Program-made: the position numbers and the translations under genes
In this document: positions 12,225-23,043 of the stretch, piece by piece
Layout of the letters: the number at the start of each line of letters is the position of its first letter
Position numbering within the stretch: the stretch's first letter is position 1
Assembly (NCBI GenBank): GCA_029448655.1
Contig: JACCLO010000001.1
Location: 2,976,001-3,040,000 of the forward strand
Source: Wolfiporia cocos
Lineage: Eukaryota; Basidiomycota; Agaricomycetes; Polyporales; Phaeolaceae
Length of the DNA: 64,000 nt
Direction: 5' to 3'
The notes under the pieces: model-generated
Told to the model about the DNA's origin: nothing
The model's database searches: none
The model's input: the letters and a program-made list of their open reading frames with translations, nothing else

Positions 12225-13657
12225 ATGGCTGATCTGTCCCTGAAATTCTCCTCATCAACGGCTCTAGATACTGGCTCGTTTCGACTACTGGAGCTCCCCT
12301 CTGACCTAAGCAAAGCTGTAGAATCCGCGCTGTCGAGTGGTGCGGATGGTCCAAGGCATGTCTTCCGACTCAAGGTCTCATACGTCGTTCTCAATACCAC
12401 TAACATCAATTACACTTAGCCTCTCGATCAAAGGTGACCCAGATGAAGACGCGGTCCTTTGCACAGGAGACAAGACGTACACCCTCCGTTCCATCGTGCT
12501 CTCCAACTCCGTCCTAGTGGTCACACCCAGTCAAGAAGATGATGGCAACTCGAGCGACGTGGTGATACGCGACCAGCTTCATGAGGTACTGGAGCTCGTA
12601 CCGTCGGTTCCACGGCTGCACAAACTGGACTCGCTGCTGCGGGGGAGAGAGTATGAGGAGGGAAGGGATGAAGAAGAAGACATCGAAATGGCTGACATGG
12701 GAGAGAACAGGTCGGTGAGTGGGTCTTCCTCGTTGAGTATCATACATTCATGTTGCACCAAGAGCCAGCATGTGAGACTGTCTTACGTAGATGCACGAAA
12801 CGTCCTGCAGTCCAGCGACTCCGAGCTCGACCGATACCTGCGCGATCGCCGAGTTCTCGACCTCGACGGTACGTCATTAACGTATCTCCTTCCGCAGCCG
12901 TCCAGTCGTTTACCTAACACTCATCATGTTCTGCAGGCGAGCTCCGCCCGATCGTCCCAAGCTACCTGACGACTATCCTCGAGCTCATCCTCACAAATCT
13001 CGTCTCTTTGTCCCTTTCGTATGTTGCAGTGCCCGCAGATACGCTAGAGTCAGCGCTGGAGGGTGGGCACGACGTACGAAGAGATGTTGCGCGCCAGGTG
13101 ATGGGCTGGTTCGGCATCCTGGCGGATGGGACATGGAAAATGGACGCGCAAGCCATCGTTCGAGAGGTCGGGTTAGGAATTTTGCGACCGCATAGAGTGA
13201 GCACGCTTTGGGGATTGAAGATCATGTCTGACACCGTGGTCAGGACGACTCAATAGCGCAAGACGCCTTCCTCACCCGCTGGCGCACCGCCGTAGGTGAC
13301 ACATTTGCAGCACATGTATCCCTTTCCCTCCTCGCTGTACGCCCTCCAACCACCCTCCCATTACGCTGTTGATTGATATTGACTCCCACGCAGGGCAACT
13401 ACCTCTCATCAACAGATTCCACCCGCGACCCGCCTTTGACGACACTAACATACCTTCCCTGCTCCCAACTCCCAACCGACCCCGCTGCGCGTTTCGGTGA
13501 CCTCTTCCGCGCCCGTGCCCGGTGGCGCGCGGAGGAGATCGCGCCGTTCCTCGCAGACGTCGCGGTGGATGCGAAGGAACGCGACCGGCTATTGCTCAAG
13601 TATACTAGGGCAGTACCTGGGGAGGGAGGGGTATGGTATAGTGCAAGGGGAAGGTAA
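12225..13657 (+). CDS. DCC1: Sister chromatid cohesion protein DCC1, Ctf18-RFC subunit
   Basis: DCC1 with Ctf8 and Ctf18 forms the alternative clamp loader that acts on PCNA at replication forks and in cohesion. Exons: 12225-12355, 12420-12714, 12769-12868, 12937-13196, 13244-13315 and 13394-13657. Family landmarks are SLSIKGDPDEDAVLCTGDKTYTL near residues 44-65, a diagnostic pattern of this family; the central DLHEVLEL-like segment RDQLHEVLELVPSVPRLHKL; and the C-terminal winged-helix end with FRARARWRAEEIAPFLADV and LLLKYTRAV. Length (about 373 aa) fits. Intron 1 only keeps frame if spliced GC-AG (AG|GCATGT). Intron 2 (12715-12768) is 54 nt and in frame, so it could be retained. The promoter carries three MCB boxes. 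Confidence 0.88.
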
Positions 13658-13999
13658 GGGGTGTGTAAATGCAGGGAATGAGGAAGCGATATCATCATTT
13701 ATTAGATCGTGACGAGTCTAATATGCTTGTGGTCGTTGATACTGTACGCTCTGCATGATCTTCAGGATACCTTGTGTGTGTGTGCTACGGCATGAAAGTA
13801 GTCATGGTATGGCTCATAACATAGCACGAGTGTACGGATACAAAACGTGAATAGGTTAGAATGGTAGAATTGAGAGTACAAGCAGAACGAGGAGACTTGT
13901 ACAGCGTTTCGATTCAGAAACTGAAACATTTAGAGTCATGGAACACAACCAGGTACATTGGGGCATTCCGTGCGACTCTAATATGTGCGTCACCGCCGC

Positions 14000-15908
14000 C
14001 TACCGCCTGGCTCTCGTCCGCTTTCCGACCTGCTTCGCCGTATCGTAGTCCTCCATATCCACGTCGAGACTTCGTTGCCTTTGTGCGCGCCGCTTCCCGC
14101 CTGTGCTCCGACTATAAGAAGCCTCCATATCGTTGCGGTCGACGACGGTCTGGACGTAATCCCAAATGCATCTGACGATGTCGCTGCGCGAGCGGACGTC
14201 AGGGAAGCGTTTGCGGACATGACGCCGCATCTCGAGGAGGTCCTCTGCGCGCTGGTCGTTCGGTATGTCGCGCGTTGCGTACAGGAGCACCCCTGCGGCG
14301 CCACACGGTCAGCGAACGATCCATCTCAAGTCAAGTCCAACGCCGTACCAATGAAAACGAACTCGATCGGCGCAACGCGTTGCTTGACCTTCGTGAACAC
14401 GTCATTCAGCCCGGGTGTATTTGAGAAGTGCCAGAACGCGGTCATCGTGTCCGACACGGCGCGCTTGAACTCGGGCGAAGGCGCGTCCCCGCGTTGAAGC
14501 CACTGCTCCATCTTTGGCGCGGTCGGCACGACGTGCTCCGGATAGTTATTGCAGCAGTACACGAGTTGCGCGAGCGTCTGGAAGTCGCGCCCGCGCTTCA
14601 TGTCCACGTCGAACTTGGTCGTCAGCCCGTCGTCCAGGCTGATGTAGCGCGCGTCGAGCTCGCCGATCCAGTCAGACCAAGGCGAAGAGATTGCTTGTAA
14701 CTTCTCTGAAGACGATGTTGGAGGGTAGATAACGATATATTTGGACCTATATGCTCACCTGCAGCTGTGAGTGGCATTCCAAGTTGTACGCGCTGGAAAA
14801 TATCGCGCTCGAAACCACGCGGTAGGTTTCGGTATTCGACTATACGGGAATCAATGGATAACTCAAGACGAAGAAACTTGCAAACATACCGCATGTTATT
14901 TGTTTTGACGCAAAGTCTTGTTTCCATTGTGGCGGGACCTCCTGACGTTTCCTTTTCTGTGACTCGGCTCTTGTGTACCAAAAGCTCTTCTTAGTCACTG
15001 GGTCTCTATCTGAGAAAACCGTCAATATACAAGAGGAAGCAGTGCAAGTACGTCGTCATACATGGTATCTGTCCGAAGTTGACCGGTTAGCCGATGATTA
15101 CACGAATTGCCAACACACACTTCCCCGCACACGGATCGGGGAATAGGCGCCCAAGTATAACTTGCTCTGCCACTACGCCACTGTTGGCGCATCGGCAGCC
15201 GCTGTGCATGTACACGGTACATAGTATCAAACGCCTGTACCGTGCACATGCATACGCGCGCATGTAGATCGCCAGACCATGCGAATGTAACTCACCTGGC
15301 CGTCGAAGAACTTCTGAATGGACGTCAACCTCTGTTTTCCATCCACGCATCTCCGAACTTCCTCTCCATCTTCAATGTAGATAGCGAATACTACGGGTGG
15401 TACGTAAAAGTTGCGATATATTGAGTCAAGTAGTTTGATCTGCTTGGCCTCTGACCAAACGACATCTTCAAGTCCGCGCGGGTCAGGACGCGTTCAATTC
15501 CAATTTCAGGTGTGGCATACCTCGCTGATATGGTGGTGCGAGATCAATTACACCCTCGTGGATTAACGCTGCTCCCTTCAGAATTGTGTCGGACTCGCTG
15601 GAAGCATCTGACTCACTGTGTAGGTCCATTGTGGAATAAAGGCGAGCTTGCGGAGGATCCAACCGCGCGCCGATGTGGAAGGCGTTTTCGTCTTCCTCCT
15701 CATCCAGGTCGGACTGGAGCTCGTCGTACTCCTTCTCCGCATCAGACGATGGAGTCATGACAGAAGATGCAACCGTGTTCAAGCTGCGCATGCGCTGGGT
15801 ACCCGCAATATGAGTGAATGGTGTGTTCGCGGAGGACTCGAGATTTCCCAATCCGGTAGCGACTCTGATCTGGGACTTAACAGCTAATTCTGCAGAGGTT
15901 ATCTGCAA
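14000..15908 (-). CDS. DUF262 (GmrSD N-terminal-like) domain protein
   Basis: DUF262 is a ParB/Srx-fold domain known from bacterial GmrSD-type restriction systems and also widespread as a stand-alone protein in basidiomycetes; its fungal role is unknown. Exons: 15908 (or ATG 15791)-15521, 15465-15296, a 7-nt exon 15068-15062, 15009-14890, 14839-14759, 14705-14349 and 14292-14000. Hallmarks: IDLAPPYQRDVVWSEAKQ (substrate-loop region), LLDSIYRNFYVPPVVFAIY, and CVDGKQRLTSIQKFFDGQ carrying the DGxQR signature, then IPYRDPVTKKSFW. The C-terminus is basic (GGKRRAQRQRS ... GKRTRARR), suggesting nuclear location. The N-terminus is acidic (DLDEEEDENAF). The start is uncertain between Met codons at 15908 and 15791. 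Confidence 0.85.
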
Positions 15909-16066
15909 ATATTATCTCGCTAAGAGCTTATCCACCCCGGTCGGTGGTGGCGTACAACCGGTTAGTCCGGGGAACCGCCTCTGTATCCAGCTCGCAGGGA
16001 TACCAGCGAGGCTGCGAGCATTATCTGTCAACTGCTCGCTCTCTCGTCTGCTGGCTCCCTCGCCCG

Positions 16067-18063
16067 ATGAACTCTTCTATCCTTATGGGATCGTCGTCCG
16101 CGGCGCTGCCGACGGCCTCTCCCAGCCGACTTCTCGACGAGCTTCAGCAGGCGCCTGGCGACCTTCCAGCTGGCCCTGAACGGTCTCACCATGCAAGTCC
16201 GGTTGTGGCTTTCATCATCGGGCTCGCGATCATCCTCCTTTCATCGATTCTCAATGCTGCGGGATTGAACCTTACGAAGCTCGACCATGTGAGCACCGTG
16301 TAGATTTCGTCATGGGCTGACCGCTGTAACTACGCACAGGTACGTACAAGTGTAATACCTAAAGCACAGCGGAGGCGAGATTGGCTTCGGCCGCTATGGC
16401 TGCTTGGAATGGTGCTCTACATGTGAGTCAACTATAATGCACTGACTGCAGCTTACGAACGCGTCACTGGTAGCCTCTCGCAAGTCATTGGGAGTACTCT
16501 TGCGCTGGAGTACATGCGAGCAGGTATGCGTACACACCCATTGCACGTACGCTTGCTAATACGCGAGTCGCTCAGAATATGTCGCTCCCTTGGGGTCTAC
16601 ATCACTGATCTTCAACTTCCTGTTCGCGAGGTTCCTAGTCGGCACGCCAGTCACGAATTATGACATTTACGTGCGCTCTCACATTCTACATTAGCGTACT
16701 TCCGTAATTCACTTTGCCTCTTGTAGGGAACAATTATTGTAATCATAGGCGTGATAGGAATCGTTGCCTTCGGCTCCATCAACAGCGGCTTGGCCACCGA
16801 GACGAACGCCGAGCATCTCACCTTCCTCTGGACACGCGGCAACTGGCTACTGTTCTTCTTCTTCATGGCCTTCGCCCTCATCCTCCTCTACACCTTCACT
16901 TCCGAGCTCGAGCAGGTGCTGAGCGCTCGCGCAGACCTTAACGCGGCGCCCTTCGCCGGAATGAGCGCACGGAGAGGCGCTGTGCCAGCCGTGGGCTTCG
17001 TCAAGAAAGCCATGGCAACGTGGGAGGGCGTGTTGATGTGGTCAAGAGAGAAACTTGAGCTTTGGACTGCGCCGCACGACGACAAGCGCATTGCTTGGAC
17101 GCTTGGAATCGGGTGGGCGTGTTGTGGCGGAGGCTTGGCAGGTGGTTGTTTGGTGTTCGCGAAGGCTGCGTGAGTGCTGAAGTCCAGATGTGGCATAGTG
17201 TGGGGAAGCTGATGACTTGCAGCGTCAAGCTCATCTCTGGTACACTGGCCCATGAAAATACGGGCAACCAGTTCGGCCAAGCGTCGTCGATATTCACGTT
17301 CATCTTACTTGCCATTACTGCGGTGTCTCAAATCATCTGTCTCAACCGTGGTCTGAAGGTGTACGACTCAACTCTCGTTGTACCGGTCTTCTATGGCGTC
17401 TACACGGCTGCAGGGTGTGTTCAACCATTAACGCGCAAATTCATACTGATACCACCTTGCTTCAAGATTCCTAGACTCCTTGGTGAGTTCAATCGTGTGA
17501 GCAAGACTCCATAAATGCATTATTCATTCTTCTCGCAGATTTTCAATGACGAGGTAGACGCATACCAGCCATGGACCCTTTTCCTCATCTTTGTCTCCAT
17601 GATCATCCTCATCTCTGGTGTCGTGCTCCTTACGTACAAGAAGCCCGAGAAGAAGCCCGCTGCCGGCACTCCTGGTGCAGTGGGCCTCTCCCCGCGCGCA
17701 CGGCGCACACCGCTCCGGAAGGGTGACAGTCACGGTGACGACGAGCAAGACGCACTGCGCGACCCGGAGGAGGGCGAAGGCGAGAACGAGGAGGTCTGGG
17801 CGCTGGGCGAGGCGAGCGACGACGAGGGTGATGGTCCAGGTGTGCGTGCGAGGAGCCCGCAGCCGACGCGTCGCCGCTCGGGCAGCACACGCGTCGCGAT
17901 GGCGCGTGGGGAAGGCGAGGAGGAACGCATGATCGGCGGGGAGGAGGAGGAGGAGGGACGGCGCGAGTCGACGAGCTCGGACGCGACACTCGCACGGCCA
18001 GATAGCGCGCCGGCGTATGTGGACGAGTTTGGCAGCTGGGAGCAGGGGAAGGCGACGCGATGA
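16067..18063 (+). CDS. NIPA-type magnesium transporter
   Basis: This is a multi-pass membrane protein of the NIPA family (PF05653), whose animal members carry Mg2+. Exons: 16067-16288, 16340-16422, 16474-16523, 16576-16670, 16727-17169, 17223-17414, a 16-nt exon 17467-17482, and 17539-18063 (541 aa). Helices are visible as VVAFIIGLAIILLSSILNAAG, LRPLWLLGMVLYILSQVIGST, EYVAPLGSTSLIFNFLFARF, GTIIVIIGVIGIVAFGS, NWLLFFFFMAFALILLY, SSIFTFILLAITAVSQI and WTLFLIFVSMIILISGVVLL, quoted in parts of at most one helix. The core blocks (APLGSTSLIFN, LNRGLKVYDSTLVVPVFYG) are family-typical. A long loop separates helices 5 and 6, and the acidic, Ser/Arg-rich tail of about 140 residues is disordered. Start ATG 16067 follows an upstream open stretch without a better start. 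Confidence 0.85.
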
Positions 18064-18188
18064 CATGAGCGGACCTAGGACTCAGCGCTAGAAAGACTTC
18101 ACAGTGGAAGAGAACTATTGCTGTATATATGGAGCATAGTACATTTGCTAATGTTACACATATAATATAATATCTCCATGTATAGTGT

Positions 18189-18222
18189 GCTGATGGTCCA
18201 TGAATATTCATGGATCATCAGC
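18189..18222. repeat. 34-bp near-perfect palindrome downstream of the NIPA gene
   Basis: The arms GCTGATGGTCCATGAAT and ATTCATGGATCATCAGC pair with one mismatch, giving a 16-of-17 bp inverted repeat without spacer. It lies about 125 bp after the NIPA stop and 180 bp before the next start. It could be a processing or termination signal, a dimeric factor site, or the remnant of a small transposon. No function is claimed. Confidence 0.55.
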
Positions 18223-18400
18223 ATGCGTGAATGTCGAGCATGCTGAAGCTAGCATATTGTGGCGAACATGACGCGTGCGAGCGCTCGCATCACCTTGCTC
18301 TTGACTTCCATCACTGAATAGGATCTGCTTTCTCGTTCACTCAACTCGAGCTGGTGTCCAGCACAATCTACACCGTGGCTAGAAACTTAGACCGAACACC

Positions 18401-20429
18401 ATGCGACAGCTGGTCTTAAAATTGCTCGAGGGACTCGAGAAGTATCCGAATAGCGAGACCTTGCGCAATGCAGTAAACTACATATCCCAGGTTGAGAACA
18501 ATATGAATAAAACGCCCCCAAATGCAATCTGGGACACAATACAGCAACATCTGCATCAATTACAGAAAGAGGGGTTATGGGACAACTCGCCAGAAAATGC
18601 GAAATTGCTGGAGGATATACAGCAGGAGCTGACCAATACCGCATTTGCCGCTCGAGAAGCACAATCTGCAGGACGCAACGAGCCCCACGATTCCAATTCT
18701 CCAAATGCAGCTGAACGAAAGCGGGACATTTCCATCGTGGTACCACCTACTATATCTACACCACTGCTCCCCGTCTCTTCTGTGAACGCCACTACCCTTC
18801 CTGTGGAACTTGTCGAGACCCTCAACCACACATTCTTCCTACACCTCTTAGCCACTAATTCTGAGAAGGTTCTCCCCCCAGGGAAGTCATTCCTCTCCGT
18901 AATGTCCCAGCCTCACGCGCAACGCGAGCACCCGCCTGGTGAGCCGCCGAGTCTCAGAGACCGCGTCGAAGACCTGGTTCACAAGGCCTTCTGGGACGAG
19001 GTGCGCAAGCCTCTGCCGCCTTCCCTGCATAACGTGACGTTAAAGGAGCGCATAGGCGTTTGAGTCGCTCTCAAATCCTTCTCCGGCGGTCCAGCTTCCG
19101 CGTCTGAAGAAGCTGTATGAGGATATGCATATCGCGCTAAAGCCGCTGTTGCCCCCCGATCATCCCGTGCTCATCACCTTATCATCTCCTCTCCCGCCGA
19201 CCCCTGCACCTCTGCGTTCCTCTATATTGCATTTGCGCGAAGTTCTCGTCTGTTTGAGGCAGCGCTGCGCGCCCGCTCGCGATACGCAGATCGACTCATT
19301 GATCGCCAAAATTGACGATCTGTCTTCTGTCGCTTCTCTAGAACAGCAAGCGAGGCTCGCTGTGGGGGCCATCCAGTCGATCTTGGAACTCTCCGAGGCA
19401 ATGAAAGACGATCTCTCTCAGTTTGTCTTGGGCACTATGGGCGAGAGGCAACTGCGAGAAGTCCTGCGCACTCGGGCTATCGACCAGGAACGCGAGATCG
19501 TTTCGGAGCTTTGGAAGTCAGAGGCGATCCAAGATTCATGGACGAAATGGCTATCTGAAGCTCCTACACATGCAACATTAGATCAGCAAGTGTCACACCG
19601 TATGTGGGTATATCGGCTGGTGCACGCCCTTGGGCAAACAGTGCCAGTATCCCTCCCCTTTCCTGCGCCCCCTCTACCTTCCTCCTCCCCTTCCGCCCAG
19701 ACAGAAGAACAGCCACTTCCCTCCAACATTATCCCTCCTCCCCTCTTCTTCGTCTGTTCCACACTCCTGTACATACAAAACTATTTACAAGCACTTGTGA
19801 TTGCTGCCTCACTCCGTTCGCTCGTCCGTCTCCCGCCAATGCGTTCATCGTCCCCCACGTCGCAGCCCGACCCGCTCGGCAACTTCATGACGCGCATCTG
19901 GACGCTTCTCAAGGCCGAGATTGACGTGCCCGATGCATCGGAAACGAAGCTCGTCAATCTGGCTGATGAAGTGATTCGCGTTCGCAGACTATTCGGGAGC
20001 GGAGAGGCGCCGAGCGCAGATGAGGAAACGAGACTGCGTGCAGCAGTCGACCGCACGCTGCAGCCGCGCGACCCGGTATTCTTGTTGTTGCAGAGGCGGC
20101 TGTTACAGGCGGTGGCGGAACGCTTGGCGCGCTCGCAGGAGAGAGATGCTGAGACGGCGGGGACGCGTCTGCCGGAGTCGCTGCAAAGCGGGAGAGAGCG
20201 GCCAGGGAAACGACCGAGGCTCATGCTCCAATCCGACGCGCGAGATGACCATGGTGGAAGCATGGAGTCGAGTGAGCCATCCTTGGTGATCAAGGGCTTC
20301 GAGGACGAAGTGCTCGTTGAAGCTGTCCGGGAGTGCGTCGGGAAGCTGAGGGGTTGTGTGGATTGGGTTGAGGAAGGCTGGGGCGATGTGATTATGAACT
20401 CTGTGCACACACATCCCGCAAGTGGATGA
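18401..20429 (+). CDS. T-complex 11 (TCP11/Sok1) family protein, with one frame break
   Basis: TCP11-family proteins (yeast Sok1) are linked to cAMP/PKA signalling; the biochemical role is unclear. The protein starts MRQLVLKLLEGLEKYP. The TCP11 domain begins near RDRVEDLVHKAFWDEVRKPL and continues with LPRLKKLYEDMHIALKPLLP, the family-typical LVCLRQRCAPARD and the helical DDLSQFVLGTMGERQL. The C-terminal half is read in one exon to 20429 and contains DPVFLLLQRRLLQAV. Near 19055 the frame changes: the upstream frame reaches TGA just after KERIG, while downstream sequence AFESLSNPSPAVQLPRLKK reads in the next frame. Either a 1-nt indel is present, or a 37-nt intron (19052-19088) is removed, which restores frame but is very short. 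Product length would be about 670 aa. Confidence 0.75.
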
Positions 20430-20725
20430 TTCAGCTCAGGAATAGGTGACATCATCACTAGATAGATGATTCTCACTCTCGCACGGGTATACTCTTGTGC
20501 CCTTTACGTATGTACGGAATCTGCACTATGAGTATCATAATATCAGCGCGGTACTCATGTCCATCACCATTATGATCTGCGCCCAATATCAAGAAACGGT
20601 GTCAAGTCCGTTAGCAGAGGTTGCGCAGCGCGAGTGTGACATCACGATGTGAGAGGCTTAGCACGTGCTCTGTGACAACACGCGATGATGCTTGATGGGC
20701 GCTTCGAGGTTTCAGACTTACACTC

Positions 20726-22159
20726 ATGACACCGCCAACGGTGTCCGAAGACGCAGGTCATATCCGCCTCATCCGCAGTGTCTCGTTTGCGTCTTGGATA
20801 CTTTCCGCTATATTCTTGTACATCAGCTCCCTTCTCCCCCCCTTCGACTCTTCTCCCCGGGTGGTGTTGAACGAACATCAGTCATGGATTACTTTGGCCG
20901 CACGACCGCTTCTACGCTGGGACTCGTTCCATTTTGCCCACGTCGCACGGAGCGGATACATGTTTGAATATGAATGGGCTTTTCTTCCAGGATCCCCCCT
21001 ACTCATGCGCGGTGTCGCGCGATTGCTGCAAATCCTTGATCAGCGAAGGCCGTTTTCGGCGCAGGCGGCGAGCTGGGAGTATGTTCTACTTGGTGGGACT
21101 CTTGCTGCATGCTTCTGTGGGACAGCAAGCACCCTTTACTACTTGACCTTGCATCATTTTCGCTCGAGATCATTTTCATTGCTCACATCCCTGCTGTCCT
21201 TGTTACCGAGCAGCCCGGGGGCTCTACGCCTCTCTGGCTATAGTGAACCATTCTTCACTTATTGGTCATACAAAGGTCTGCACCAACATTGTTGTAACAC
21301 TGTCATTCGGATGCTGAGACCGGGTTCAGGCATGCTATATTGTACCAGTTCTGACTGGTTTCTGGCTACTTGCTGCTTTGCTCTCGCAGGACTATTCCGC
21401 TCGAACGGTGTCATGTTAGGCGGATTCATCATTTGGGGTCTCCTCATAGAACCCTTTTTGGCCAAGGAGAAGGTCGGTTACTCTACATCTTCGGCTCAGG
21501 TTTTGAATGTTGATCTATTTATTTAGATAAGCCCTTCGAGACTCGCATACACTATCGCACTAACATCAGCAATTTTCTCACCGTTCATCGCGCATCAATT
21601 CTCAGCGTATAAGTCATTCTGCGTCCCAGCAATCACTTCTGCACCATGGTGCTCATACTTCCCGCCAGCGATCTACAGCTACGTCCAGAAGGAATACTGG
21701 AACGTCGGATTCCTACGCTATTGGACGATGCAGCAGCTCCCCAATTTCCTCATCTGTGCGCCAGTACTACTACTGCTCTTAGTATACTCCACGCACTATA
21801 TACGCGTTGCGTTCATTCCCCGAGTTCATGCTTTCCTCTCCCCACCACCTCGCACCAAGACGTCCCCATTCTCTCCGCCCGATTCATCCTCAGATGCCGC
21901 CGCTACCAAGAGAACACTTTTCCTCCCTCCCTCTCTCGCCCCTCACGCGATCCACGCACTCCTATTCACCATCCTCATTCTATTCAACGCACACACGCAG
22001 ATAATCCTGCGACTCGCTGCGTCGATACCGTTCACGTACTGGGGCGCAGCGTGGACGCTCGTCAAGCACCCACGTTGGGGCAGGTGCTGGATAGTTTGGA
22101 GCGTTGTATGGGGGGCGGTGTCGCTGGTGCTGTGGGCGACTTTCTTGCCGCCCGCATAG
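20726..22159 (+). CDS. GPI18: GPI mannosyltransferase 2 (PIG-V / Gpi18)
   Basis: This is the ER membrane enzyme that adds the second mannose to the GPI anchor precursor, using dolichol-phosphate mannose in the lumen. Exons: 20726-21275, 21330-21472 and 21527-22159 (441 aa). Family features: LLRWDSFHFAHVARSGYMFEYEWAF with the conserved luminal RWD motif; the GYSEPFF block; GLFRSNGVMLGG; APWCSYFPPAIYSYVQ; EYWNVGFLRYWTMQQLPNF; and HTQIILRLAASIP near the C-terminus. There are at least eight hydrophobic helices. The first intron (54 nt) is a multiple of three but contains GT-AG ends and breaks the otherwise continuous SYKG-MLYC family sequence. No lesion is visible. Confidence 0.9.
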
Positions 22160-23043
22160 GTAGCTACTGCGCGGTGAGCGCCTTCAGACCATGACGCGGC
22201 CACGTGATAGTAGTTTGACGCGACGCGTCGCGCGTAGAGGTTCCGCTCGGAAACCCATCTATGTGCGCCGGCGGCTGTCAATACTTTGAGATGTTAGCGG
22301 ATAGATCAATGTGTATGAACATGCTATATCACAGTCATGATGGGTGTAAGTGGGACTGTGGCCAGCATTTTACACGTGAGTTTCTGCAATGAACCTCAGC
22401 TTAGTGCATACTGCTGGCGCTGGGAACGACATGCTACCAGGAACGTGCATCAGGTTTCGTGCAGAACGTGCGCTGCTGAGCACCGACGATCCTGTTAAAA
22501 GGTGATGATCAGCCTCGACTCGATTCCGACAATGCCGAGCGGATCAACGACTATCACACACACGCTTGATGACCTATGTCAAACATCGTAATGGGTGCTT
22601 GATCACGAAGGCCATCTAATTCTATGCGTCGATGTTACCTCACGTGCGCTACCAAGCCCAGTAGTCCCGTTTCCTACAATGGTGTAGCCTCCTGCGAAGC
22701 AGTTATCAGCTCCCGTGCAGACGACTGGACTTTGTGGACTTAATGGGATCTGATGAGCGATAGATATATTGGAAATGTAAGTAAGAGAGTGGTAGTGGCG
22801 ACGAACATGTACAGCATGGAATGGGGATAGGATTAGGCGATAAGGGAAGGAAAATGTTGATACGATTCCAGGAGTGAAGTAGGATAGCGGTGAACGGGAG
22901 AGCGTGGATAGCGCGATGGTGCGATAGTGGTACACGACAGGGATGTAGTAGATGTACAAAGCCGCAGGTGAGAGGTATCCATATATACAAGACGCAAACC
23001 TCGTCAAGAATCCCCGGAGGGAATCAATCAGTCAATCAGTCAA
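22160..23043. other. Convergent intergenic region
   Basis: The region lies between the 3' ends of GPI18 and a minus-strand gene. An ACGCGT palindrome sits in GACGCGACGCGTCGCGCG at about 22217-22234, but no gene start is near it. Minus-strand open frames at 22603-23007 have no recognisable domain and poor codon use. Confidence 0.4.

Noticed and set aside
22603..23007. 134-residue minus-strand frame rich in Tyr, Ser and His
   Set aside because: It lies in AT-rich convergent intergenic DNA, overlaps other equally long frames and shows no recognisable motif.
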